From Mallotus nudiflorus (lineage: Eukaryota; Streptophyta; Magnoliopsida; Malpighiales; Euphorbiaceae), in NCBI GenBank assembly GCA_947683625.1, contig CANTUR010000069.1, positions 1,488,001 to 1,552,000 on the forward strand: a DNA stretch of 64,000 nucleotides, given 5' to 3'. The notes under the pieces were generated by a model, which was not told where the DNA came from, searched no databases, and saw only the letters and a program-made list of their open reading frames with translations. This document shows, piece after piece, positions 23,240 to 34,011 of the stretch. Position numbers and translations under genes: made by a program. The stretch's first letter is position 1, and each line of letters starts with the position of its first letter.

Positions 23240-23811
23240 CAATTGGACCTATTCAGCTACTAAGTTATTATAAGAAACTTTTGCCTCTTGTTGTGTGGGC
23301 CCCTACTTTAGAGTTGAAGCCACTCCTTGCCAACTTAAAGTATGCATATTTAAGAGAGATTGAGACATTACTAGTTATTATCTTTAATTAATTAAGTAAG
23401 GGGCAGGAAGAGAATTTGTTATAAGTACTTAGAGAGTTTAAGTTTGCAATTAGTTAGACAATTATAAATATTAAGAGAATAAGCCTTACATATTGAATAC
23501 ACTAATAATGGAGGTAGTGAAAAAAGTGATTCTAAAATTACTTAATGCATGTATCATATACATGATTTATGACAGTAACTAGGGAAGTCTAGTACAAGTT
23601 GTTCCTAAGAAATTAGGCATCATGGTAGTTCATAATGATGCTAATGAGTTTGTGCCAACACGTGTTCAAACAGGATGGAGGATGTGTATTGATTATAGGA
23701 AGTTGAATGCTCACAAAGATCATTTCCCCTTCCTTTTCTTGATAAAATGTTAGTGAGATTAGTTGGTCATGTTTTTTTCATTATTTCCTTAATGGCATTT
23801 TAGGTTATAAT
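23240..23811 (+). pseudogene. Athila element B reverse transcriptase, 5' part
   Basis: The linker LELKPLLANLKYAYLREIET is followed by VPKKLGIMVVHNDANEFVPT and QTGWRMCIDYRKLNAHKDHF, the N-terminal RT blocks. The domain is split at the glycine turn (GYNQ codons) by solo LTR-X copy 1. The target 'ataat' is repeated on both sides, so joining 23,811 to 27,031 restores the order of the domain. Confidence 0.9.
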
Positions 23812-24433
23812 TGTCACGACCCGAACCCGAGGGCACATGACCGGCACTAGGGAATAGGAAGGCATAAGGACCTTGAAACTCGTAGTAAGCCTTAAAGAAA
23901 AGATAAACAACACCTTACAATTTAAAAATTTATTTTAAAATAGAACACATTATCAAACTTATTTTTCTCATAAATAAACTAAATCAGATGCTCAAATAAA
24001 ATATGCTTCGGTGTTACATATTATAAATCAAACTTAAATCCTTATACATAAGCGTGGTTTATACAAATAAATTACACAAATATACTTAAACCATACAATC
24101 CTTAGTACATATACTACTACAGCAACCTAGATTAACACACGGTATAGCTTACAATGACCTACATAAAATAGCCGGTGAAGAAGAAACCCGGCGTGGAGGT
24201 AGTCTGAGGTCAAACTCCCAAGCTCCTGAAAAATAAATAAATTGAGGGGAATCAGACCTCACTGAGTAAGTCAATAAAAGAGCTGTATGGTTTGAAAACC
24301 TTTTTGAAAACAATATATATTTATAATGTAAAATAATTTATAATGAATAGGTATAGCTTTTGAAAAATCTCAGTAGAACCCTAAACCCAAAAATCTAAAT
24401 GGCCAATCAAGCTCACTTATTCTAACTAGACTA

Positions 24434-24625
24434 CCGGTCCCCGAGAGCAAAGGCATCAACCGAGGCACCAAGTCATAGTCATCCACTTAATCCAAATATA
24501 TGGCACTGGTGGTCCCCGAGAGCAAAGGCATCGACCGAGGCACCCATCCCGGTCCATTATTAACCTTACAATCACTGGCGGTCCCCGAGAGCAAAGGCTT
24601 CCACCGAGGCACCCGTCCCAGTTTA
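24434..24625 (-). repeat. LTR-X three-unit tandem array (copy 1 example)
   Basis: Three units of about 70-75 bases each carry GGTCCCCGAGAGCAAAGGC followed by an ACCGAGGCACC block. The same three-unit array lies at 34,641-34,829 (copy 2), 41,625-41,813 (copy 3) and 61,585-61,770 (copy 6). Copy 5 has a diverged version of at least four units at 16,860-17,130. The open frames reading VPESKGIDRGTHP are just its translation. Confidence 0.9.
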
Positions 24626-25094
24626 ACATTCACCAATCATATATATTTTGGATCCATCTCTCAATCTCTACCATGTGCACATAGTCCTGGTGAAGCCCAC
24701 CAGGTAGCCCGTTCTACCAAAATTTCTCAAAATCGATTTTAAATAAATAAAATGCATTTAAATCTTAAATAATAGCATTAAATTAAATAAATCATATAAT
24801 CAATATAATAAAAATACGAGCGCATGCATTCTTTAAATAAACACACTCACAGATCGTTCTATTGACTTACAAGATGAATGTGAAGGCTGACAACCACGCG
24901 TCTGCTCGGTCTCACAGCTTTTGCTCCGTTATGCTCTAAAAGAAAAAAAATAACAAATCGACTTTTAAAACATGACTATGGAATTGATATCAAAAATCAA
25001 AAAAACAATGAAATTCCAGGCTGACTCGAGGAAAACCGAACAAGACTCAATATATAGGATATAACCTAACTAACAGTAGAAATTTTACGAATAT

Positions 25095-25175
25095 CACGTT
25101 TTACGAGAAAATCTACCGAAATTTTGACAGAGTCTCCTCTGTAAAACAGACATCTCTCTACCAAAGGTAGAGCTA
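25095..25175 (-). promoter_or_regulatory. Conserved inverted-repeat block in LTR-X (copy 1 example)
   Basis: CTCTACC-aaa-GGTAGAG (25,156-25,172) forms a 7-bp stem. The neighbouring 'accgaaattttgacagag' is CCGAAATTTCGG, a 12-bp palindrome, in copy 3. The block is kept in copies 1, 2, 3, 4 and 6 and, in decayed form, in 5. In sense direction it lies downstream of the GC island, so it could be in the transcript leader. Its role is unknown. Confidence 0.6.
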
Positions 25176-25445
25176 GACCTGCATAGAAAATGCACTTCTA
25201 ATAACCACAGACATACACACTCGAGTCGGACTTCCAAAACTACACTTAGCCTCGATCGAGATCACAACTCAACAAAACATCAAGAATTAATAACATTTAT
25301 TTCTCAAAATACATATTTCACATACACATATACTAAAAATAAATAAAATATATATATATAATCTCAATTATTCAAAAATTAAACAACTAAATTTGTATAT
25401 CATTATCAAAATATAATTAAAGCCTAAATTAAAACCAGTATAATG

Positions 25446-25513
<68 letters not shown>

Positions 25514-25679
25514 TGGAATTAATATTTAAAATTAACACTACTTAAGTAAAAATACCAATTAATTTATAAAAATTCTCTAAACCCTTAATTATTAATAAAA
25601 CTAACTAAAATATATATTTAACTATAAATAGCGTAAAATTACATTTTTACCCCTAAATATATAAATTAGATAATATATT

Positions 25680-25777
25680 ATTAGTACTAAAAATAATTCC
25701 TTAAAATTATTTAATCATCCCAAAAATTATTAGTACTAAAAATAATTCCTTAAAATTATTTAATCATCCCAAAAATT
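25680..25777. repeat. Perfect 49-bp tandem duplication inside solo LTR
   Basis: The unit starting 'attagtactaaaaataatt' at 25,680 is repeated without change from 25,729. The other LTR-X copies have one unit, so this is a recent private duplication of copy 1, or an assembly effect. Confidence 0.9.
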
Positions 25778-26735
25778 TATTTGCTCAAAATTAATCTTCC
25801 TAATATAATTAAAACATAAAATCAACCAATAATTTCTTCTAAAAATATAATTTAACCTAAAAATCACATTTGGCATAAACTCAAAAATATTTATAAAAAT
25901 AGTATAAAAATCTCAAAAATTATAATTTGAGTTCTAAAATTAATAACATTCACTAATAACTTCAATTATTAAAATTTCATAATTTTTCACAATAATTTTC
26001 GAAACTAACATAAATACTAATTAAATACCTAAAATTTTTATGAACCTCTAATTAACACCAAAATTCTTAAAACTTTAGAATCAACCCAAAACCTTACAAA
26101 ATATAATTTTAATTACTCTAAATTCATTAATTAACCCAAAGAAAAATCCAATAATTCAACTAAAAATTAAATAAAATTATGGAAAAATTCTGTAAATTAA
26201 GGAAATTAAGAAAAATGCTTAAAAATTCGAATTTGGAGCAATTAAGTGGCATAATTCAACATATACCTAAGAACAACCTAAAATCAACATCCAATTTCGA
26301 TCAACAACTAGAAAACAACCTAAAATCAACCTAAAAACAACACAGAGCAACTCACCTTCAACCTCCAATTCCGACGCCGGAGGTGAGTTATAGCGGCGGC
26401 TTTTGGCTTGGACAGACACCTAAGAGGATGAAGGAAGTTGGGGAAGCTTGGGTGGCACCGGATCAGCTTGGATCGAAGCTGACAGAGGTAGAAGAAGAGA
26501 AGCAGCGACAGTAGCACCTCCTGGAGCTTCCTCTCACGGCGGGAATGGCTTCTCAAGCGGTGGAAGGAAGAATGGCACGGTGAGAGGGAAGAAAAAGATG
26601 GTGAGGGACAAAGAGGGAGAGGCTGTAGGGGGTTGGGTTGCCGAGAATGGTGAGCTTCTTCCTTCCTTCTATTTCGTTTTTCTTTTGCTTTCTTTTGTCT
26701 TGTTATTTTTGATTTTTTGGTCCTTACTCTATACT

Positions 26736-26767
<32 letters not shown>

Positions 26768-27025
26768 AATATGTATATATGCATGTACATAGTAACACAT
26801 AAATAGCCATAAAATTTAATATAGTTTATAATAGTAGTCATAATAATAATAAACAACGAAATTTTAGACAATAAACAAATAACACTCACATACATAATCA
26901 TTTCATAAGTTAATAACCCTAAAAATAAAAAATAATATTAACAATTGTATAATATAATTCAAAAGTAATTATTAATAACACTATTTGAAAATTCCTTTAT
27001 TTAAATAAAAATATAGGGTATTACA

Positions 27026-27545
27026 ATAATCAAGTGCTAATAGCACTAGAGGATCAAGAAAATACTACATTTACATGACCATTCGGTACCTATGCTTATC
27101 GATGAATGCCATTTGGCTCATGTAATGCCCCAATAACATTTCAATGGTGTATGGTTAGCATTTTTTCTTATTATCTAGAGAACATCATAGATGTATTGAT
27201 GGATGATTTTATTGTCCATGGTGATTCTTTTTATTAATGTTTAGATAACCTTACACTAATTTTGAAGAGAAGTGTAGAAACTAATCTTGTTTTAAATTAT
27301 GAAAAATGTAATTTTATGGTAGGTCAAAGTATAGTTTTAGGGCATGTTGTGTTAGCAAAAAGAATTGAAGTAGATAAGTCTAAGATATATGTGATTTCTA
27401 CTTTGCCTTACCTTGCAAATGTCTAAGAGATTTGATCTTTTCTTAGACATACAGCTTTTTATTATAGGTTTATCAAGGAATTTTCAAAATTACATTACCC
27501 TTATGTAAGTTATTGTAAAAAGATGTACCATTCAGCTTTGATGAA
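27026..27545 (+). pseudogene. Athila element B reverse transcriptase, 3' part
   Basis: It continues the RT after the solo LTR: ALEDQENTTFT, FGTYAYR, MPFGSCNAPITFQWCM, and IIDVLMDDFIVHGDSF with the intact catalytic DD pair, then TNLVLNYEKCNFMVGQSIVL. The order and spacing match Athila RT. Stops occur, for example Trp to stop before PFGTYAYR and after AYR. Confidence 0.9.
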
Positions 27546-28000
27546 GAGTGTAAGGCTGCTTTTGATAAGCTTAAGGAACTTTTAACATCGGCACCTGTAA
27601 TTCAACCACCAAATTGTGAGATGCCATTTGAGATTATATGCAAAGTAAGCAATTATGCAGTGGGAGATTTTTTGGGACAAAGAGTTGGCAAACCTATCCA
27701 TGCCATATATTATGCCTCAAGAACTTTAATTGCTACCCAAATCAACTGCTCCATGATCGAAAAAGAACTTTTATTAGTTATTTTTTCTTTAAAAAAATTT
27801 TAGTCTTATTTGCTTAATTCTAAAGTTATAATTCTTTACGATCATGCAGCTCTTAGGTAACTATTCATAAAGAAAGAGGCCAAGCCAACACACATTAGAT
27901 GGATTTTGTTACAGCAGGAATTTGATATAGGGATTAATTACAAGAAAGGGGTGGAGAATTGTATAGCTGATCATTTGGGCTAATTAGTATATGGAGAGGA
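27545..28000 (+). pseudogene. Athila element B RNase H
   Basis: The open piece at 27,621-27,803 gives MPFEIICKVSNYAVGDFLGQ, where the family has 'CDASDxAVGAVLGQ', so the first catalytic Asp is replaced by Lys-Val. It continues with HAIYYASRTLIATQINCSMI then EKELLLVIFSLKKF. Next come LLNSKVIILYDHAAL in another frame and WILLQQEFDIGI near 27,900. Confidence 0.8.
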
Positions 28001-28099
28001 TGACCTACCACTACTTGAGACATTTCTAGATGAGCAATTATTTTCTATTAATAAGGTTGTCTTATGGTATGGAAATATTGTCAATTATTTTGTTAGTAA

Positions 28100-29350
28100 G
28101 GTGCTATTTTTTTTTTATTTTTCTAAAGCTCAAAAGGAGAAGCTTAAGCATGATGTTAAGCACTATATATGGGATGATCCATATTTATGGAATTTTGTGA
28201 TGACCAAGTAATAAGAAGGTGTGTGCCTGGAATTGAATTTTGATCTATTTTAACTTTTTATCATTCTTATGCATGTGAAGGTCACTTTAGTCCAAAAAGA
28301 ACAGCTTGTAAATCTTGGAATGTGGATTTTTTTCGCCTAGCATATTTAAGGATGCCTATGCATTATATAAGTCTTGTGAAAATTGTCAATGAATAGGTAA
28401 ATAACTTAGAAAAATAAAATGCCATAAACTCCTATTTTGGTTTTAGAGATTTTTTATGTTTGGGGCATTGATTTTATGGGACCATTCCCGTATTCTTTTA
28501 GTAATGTTTACATTATTTTAGTTTTTGATTATGTTTCCAAGTGGATGGAAGCTAAAGTCACTAGGACTGAATGTTCCAAAGTTGTTGCAGATTTTGTTCA
28601 ATATAATATTTTTGTCAAGTGCAAAGTTCTAAGGCCCATTATTAGTAATAGAAGCATCATTTCTATAATAGGCTAATGAAAGCTTTATTTTAGAAATATC
28701 ATGTTGTCTATAAGGTTTCTATGGCCTACAATCCTTAGAGTAGTGGCCAAGCTAAAGTATCCAACCAAGAGGTTATAAACATTTTTAAGAAAATAGTCAA
28801 ACTAAATAGGAAGGACTTGAGTTTAAGATTAGAGGATGCATTTTGGGCATATAGAATAATGTACAAAATGCCAATTGGCATGTCACCTTATAATTTGGTG
28901 TATGGCAAGCCATGTCATCTTCCAGTAAAGTTAGAGCATAAAGATTTTAGGGTGATCAAGAGGTGCAATACGAATTTAGATAAAGCTATTGTGCATAAGT
29001 AATTACAATTGCAAGAGTTAGAATAATTAAGAAATGAGGCTTATGAGAAATCTAGAATATAAAAAGAAAAGGCAAAGGCCTTTCATGATAAAATAATTTC
29101 TAGGAAGCATTTTGTTGTGGGATAAAAAGTTCTCTTGTATCATTCTAGCCATTTCTTAGTAAGTTGCATTCTTGTTGGTTTGGTAGTTTTGTTATTACTA
29201 ATGTTTTTCAACATGGTGTAGTAGGGATCAAAAGTCCAAGAACGTGAAAGGTTTTAAAGTAAATGGACATTGACTTAAACCTTTTTGTGAATGTTTTCTA
29301 GTACAAAACATTGATCTTATGGATTTGGAGCACCTAAGCTATTCAAGTTA
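28100..29350 (+). pseudogene. Athila element B integrase
   Basis: The open piece at 28,437-28,676 gives FYVWGIDFMGPFPYSFSNVY and VFDYVSKWMEAKVTRT, the first catalytic Asp region. 28,700-28,800 gives YNPxSSGQAKVSNQEV, with the Gln-Ala of the 'TSGQVE' block changed so that the Glu is lost. The piece at 28,817-29,002 gives EDAFWAYRIMYKMPIGMSPY, NLVYGKPCHLPVKLEHKDF and NLDKAIVHK, very typical of Athila. The tail continues to about 29,110 (EAYEKSRI, AKAFHDK). The zinc-binding part at 28.1-28.4 kb is badly frameshifted. Confidence 0.88.
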
Positions 29351-29487
29351 ATATGCTATTTAGGAGGTAAAATTCTTTCATTTTCTTTTATTTATTTATT
29401 TATTTGTTTATTTCAGTATAAAACTTAGGTAGTTTGCATTCTTTCCTCTTCTTAACATTTGGATCTTATAGTAAGGACAATTTAAGT

Positions 29488-29512
29488 TTTAAGTGTAGGG
29501 GAGAGCTTTAGG
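29488..29512 (+). other. Polypurine tract of Athila element B
   Basis: 'taagtgtaggggagagc' lies where Athila elements carry the purine tract (typically ...AAGTTTGGGGGAG...) that primes plus-strand DNA just before the 3' LTR. Confidence 0.55.
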
Positions 29513-30473
29513 TAGTATAGTATGTATTTTTATTATATGTGAGCGGCTTTGTTTATTTTTCTTCTTTTCTTTTTTTTGTTTGTCATTTTTTTTATTTTCT
29601 CTATTGTTTTGTCATTTATCATGAATATCTTGTGCTACATATATTTGATTTAGTTTTTTTATGGATATCTTTATTTAGCTTATGATGTTAGCAATTGTTT
29701 TGTAATTTAGAGTTCAACATACTTGACTCTTTATAACTAATTGAAATAATATGTCTTGAAGGGTGGCGTGTACCTAGTGCCAAAGCATGATTGAGGAGTG
29801 TATAACAAATTCTTAAACTGTCTTTCATAAGCTAGCCATAAATTTACGTTTAAGTAAATAGGGATAAAAAATTAATAATAAAATAAAGAGATATTTGTGA
29901 AATTTTTACTCCAATGTTCTTAATCACTAAATGGCTAGGGGCATGTCATACACCCCATGTTTGTTTCTAGTATGGGAGGTGATTTGGAATAAGAGTATGT
30001 TAAAGCACTTTAAGTTTGTTGTTAGTTAAGTAATTAGGGTTGAGCATGAACTCTATATTTGGATTTGCGTAAAAAAAAGACCAACAACTTAAAAAAGGGT
30101 TTGTAAAAAAAAAACACATAGTTCTTTTGATTCTTGATTTATGAGAAATCAAGAGAAGGTTCTAGCACACAAACATTAGTTTTCAAATCAAGGGTTGTTT
30201 GTGTGGACACTTGTGGAGGATAGATTCTTTTGGAGACGTCTCAATCCGAACTGCCAAATTAAAAGCTCGAGGTAGGGTGTCACCAGAGTGAACCTCCTCT
30301 CTTCCTTCTAGAAATCTTGCCCCTTCTATGTTTGTGGTAAGATTTTGAAAACCCTAGATTTAATCAATTAATCAAATTACTTGGATCCAAGTTCAGGTTT
30401 GTGATTAAAATTTTATTTTTCTGCTATGTATGGAATCACGAAACCTAACATCCTCTACCATCCATTAATCGTA
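29513..30473 (+). mobile_element. Probable partial 3' LTR of Athila element B
   Basis: This non-coding stretch follows the purine tract and stops abruptly at the CACTA end at 30,474. I could not align it by eye with the proposed 5' LTR, whose conserved end (ACACTCATCA) is absent here. A more GC-rich block at 30,220-30,350 (for example 'gtcaccagagtgaacctcct') is unexplained and may belong to something else. Confidence 0.35.
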
Positions 30474-31840
30474 CACTACATAAAAGAAAAAAAAAGTATA
30501 TTACAAGATGATAAAAATCATCCCTTATGGATTTTAGGACTCTAAAGTTGTCTCAATGTATTATCCATATTGCCTACGTCCCCTATTGTATAAATGACAA
30601 AAATAATAGTATCAGCCCCTATTAAAGGGCAACTATTGCACTCAAATTAAGTGATAATGTTCATCCCCAAATGTAAAGATGATTATCCTTCTTAAAATTA
30701 ATGATGATAATTATCCTATATTAAAGGGATGTTATTTGTCTCTAACTTTAGAGAACTCATTTAAGAAGATGACTTTCATCCTTATTTAAGACGATGATAA
30801 ATTTTGCTCCCGTCATTAAGGACAACCTTTGTCATTAGTTTAAAACGTGAATTTTCTTCTTATATTAGGAGATGGTGATTTTCATCTTTATCTTTTAGAA
30901 TGCCTTTTGTCCCTCTTTAGAAGAACATAAAATTTAATTAGGGACGATATGCATCCCCACCTTTAATGACAACTATTTTCTTTCTTTAAATAGATACAAG
31001 TTCTTTCATAATTATTTTATAGGGATAATTTGTATTATCCAACAATTAAATTTTATAATTATACATTATCACTATACATTATATATTATATCTTTTTAAT
31101 TTTTTAAAATGTTTTACTTTATCAATGTATCAACTTTGTAAAGAATGAACATAAAAAAAAATGAAAGATAAAAGAAACATTAAAAATAAAAGAAGAATAA
31201 CTAATTGCTTAACATGTTTACATGAATATCCATCAAGCATCTTAAATAAAATAGTACTAATGTGTTGTATTATGCACCTTATTTAGGTTATGAATAATCT
31301 TTATACTTAAATAAAATCTAACTTGAAAATTATTCTTTAGGAGCCTAATTAATATGTCTTCTTCAATCATCATGGGCAACCTATAAAAAATAAAGTAAAA
31401 GAAGTATATTAGTATTTAAATAATAAAATTTTTATATCATAACATGAATTTAAATAAATATTTATGGCAATCACAACTTACTAAAACATTTTGACTTAGT
31501 GATGCTAAGAACATCATTAAACCTTCCATCCTTTGACCAAATTCCTTGTTTATAGTCTCTCATTATTGTAAGTGAGTAGTCATTTCAACTGGCTTACTTT
31601 TCAGTTCTTCAACTTCTTCATTTTTAGAAGAGGTAACAACCATTCCTCTTGTAGTTACTTTGTATCCTATTCCTTTTCCATGAATACAACCTAATCTTGT
31701 TCTAAATACCTCCTTTAAAACATAATCTGGAGTAGGAGCTTGCTAATTATCATTTGCTTGTCTACTCACAATTCTTTGCATTTCTTCCTAAAAGGTATAA
31801 AACTACAATATTCAATAAGTAAATTTTAATTGACAAATTT

Positions 31841-32084
31841 AAAGAAAGGGAGAATTGTTATTTTCCTTATGTTTTGACCTATTACACTATTTCATCCCTA
31901 ACATTTGAACAAAATATTTATTTGTCCTTGATATTTGCAAATGTATTATTTTATCTCTACATAAAGACTAATGAGTGTTAATTGTTGCAAATGTTAGGGA
32001 TAAATAAATATTTTTTCAAATGTCAAAAATAAAATAGTGTAATAGGCCAAAACAGAGGGGGAAATAGCAATTATCCCTTAAAAA
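31841..32084. repeat. MITE 1 (about 245 bp, long terminal inverted repeats)
   Basis: The left arm 'aaagaaagggagaattgtta' ... 'cctattacactatttcatcc' is the inverse of the right arm '...aatagtgtaataggcc' ... 'gcaattatccctt'. The arms are about 100-110 bases and nearly meet, so the element is almost a perfect fold-back. There is no coding potential. It is inserted in CACTA A. Confidence 0.85.
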
Positions 32085-33197
32085 AAGAGTTAATACGAAT
32101 TTAATAATCTAAATACATACATATATCTTTGATGATTTAGTATCACGATAGTCTTGCCTACCCTATTCATTCTAAAATTCATGTGTTGCCATGCAAACTT
32201 CGAAAGCATGTGGTAATTCACTTATATCTTAACCCATCTATAATATTAATTTCACAAATCAAATGAATTTTTAATATAAGATTTAATATTAGAGAACTAA
32301 AATTAATTTTCATTGTATATATTTTATATTCTTTTAAATTTTATCATATTATATTCCACTTTTACAAAAGAAATAAGACCCAATGCTGAAATAATTCTTT
32401 GTTATGTACTATTACATGTATTTATTTGACTTATAGCTTTCACAAGTTAGTAAACTCTAACTTAATTAATTGTTTTGGAATAAGAATCATAACATATACA
32501 TATTACAATCTATTAAAAACTTACCAAAAAATTTTCTTTAGAAAACACGGTGAACATTGACTTCCAACACTTTTTAATGAGTCTTTAAGGAATATTTTAC
32601 AAACACTCCTCATCAGTTGAGTACTTCATATTTTGACATGTAAATTGTGCTTCCACTTGTGATATAATGTTCTTATCTTAGAAAAGAAATGTATCTCTAA
32701 TTTTGCTTTTTTCATTTCAACTGTGTCAGGTTTGACATGACATATGTCCTCTAATTTTTTTTTCCATTTTGTTGGACTTTTAGAACTTATATCAAAAGAA
32801 TCTTGTAAAAAAATTATGGTGACATTAAATATAAATATTTCCAGTGAATGTCATAACTTTATATTTTCTATATTTTAATAATTTATTTTTTATTAAATAT
32901 TAAATATTTAATTACCTAAACCAAACCCTAAAGTCGAGATGGATTCTCTTAACATCACTCCATGATTTAGAAGGTGGTCCACAAGATCTAGCACATAGCA
33001 TAATAAAGATGCTAATTTTCTTTCATGCATACCAATTGGTCAATAATATTTTCCAAGTGGTATATTTTATTTTTCTTGTCATTCATCAGCTTCTTAAGAT
33101 CAACTATTTTGTACAAATCCTCTAACACTAGTATAGCACACTAATTCAAAAAATCATAATTAGAAAAATTATTAATAATGTAGTTAGTATATGAATT

Positions 33198-33638
33198 AAG
33201 GGAAAATATGAAAAACTACCATGTGGTTTCACAGTTTAGAGTTTCAAGTATGTGATTCATTTTATGACAATTTGGGTGCTATGTTTGTTGCTATTTGACA
33301 ATTTCTAGTATATGAGCCTAATGCTGTTAAATGAGTTTGACACATTGTACGACCCAACTAAAAATAATTAAAGGGAAGTATGGAAAATGACCTTGTGGTT
33401 TCAATGTTTTTCAATTTTAAGTATTTGTTTCACTTTTTATGACAATTTGGGTCTTGTGTTTGTCATTATTTGACGATTTTCAATATATGTGTTTCATTCA
33501 TTTAATGGCAATAGCCTCACATACTAAAAATTTTCAAATGATGAAAACACAGGACCTAAATTGTCACAAAATGAAACACATACTTAAAACTCTAAAACTG
33601 TGAAACTATATGGTGGTTTTTCGTACTTTTCCCTATAA
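33198..33638. repeat. MITE 2 (about 440 bp, ~95-bp inverted ends plus an internal third copy)
   Basis: The left arm 'agggaaaatatgaaaaacta' ... 'tggtttcacagtttagagtt' ... 'ttatgacaatttgggtgcta' is inverted at the right end ('aggacctaaattgtcacaaa' ... 'actctaaaactgtgaaacta' ... 'gtacttttccct'). A direct copy of the left arm also lies at about 33,372-33,480 ('agggaagtatggaaaatgac', 'atgacaatttgggtcttgtg'), which suggests a nested or dimeric MITE. Confidence 0.85.
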
Positions 33639-34011
33639 AGTATATAGATTATACTAGTAATAGGTGAAGAAGGAAACACTCTTAGCTTGAATTCTATGTG
33701 CCTAACTATTCATAGTGCTTGTGACTTAATACCAAAAGAATCAAAATTAATTTTTCCAATATTGCATGAACAAAAATAATGAACATAATACATCTCCTTT
33801 AAAAGAAATTAAAAAGAAAAAATTAATTTCATTACCTATACATAATAGTTACCTTACACATTTTATGAATTTTGATCACCTAATTCTACTAGTGGGATTT
33901 TGGAATTATTGTCACCACTTGCATGATTCAGAACAAGTGCTAAAAGAACAAATATAGTTAGAATACATATTTCTATTTAAAAAATTACAAATATGCATAC
34001 GTTGTATAATT

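Larger units (their letters stand above)
23812..27025 (-). mobile_element. LTR-X copy 1, solo LTR (3,214 bp) with 5-bp TSD ATAAT
   Basis: It begins TGTCACGACCCGAACC and ends GGGTATTACA, with ATAAT at 23,807-23,811 and again at 27,026-27,030. TG...CA ends plus a perfect 5-bp duplication show an LTR insertion. No primer site or pol lies inside, so it is a solo LTR. Contents, left to right: a three-unit array at about 24,434-24,625, the hairpin block at 25,100-25,175, (TA)n at 25,449-25,507, a perfect 49-bp duplication at 25,680-25,777, a GC-rich island at about 26,350-26,660, and (TA)n at 26,737-26,758. In sense direction (minus) the TA tract precedes the island. Open frames within it (24,500-24,742; 26,326-26,901; 26,448-26,768) are simple-sequence or repeat translations, not genes. 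Confidence 0.95.

Noticed and set aside
24500..24742. Open frames reading VPESKGIDRGTHP in three LTRs (also 34,706-34,951 and 61,550-61,857)
   Set aside because: They are translations of the three-unit LTR tandem array. Frame and stops vary between copies and there is no gene context.
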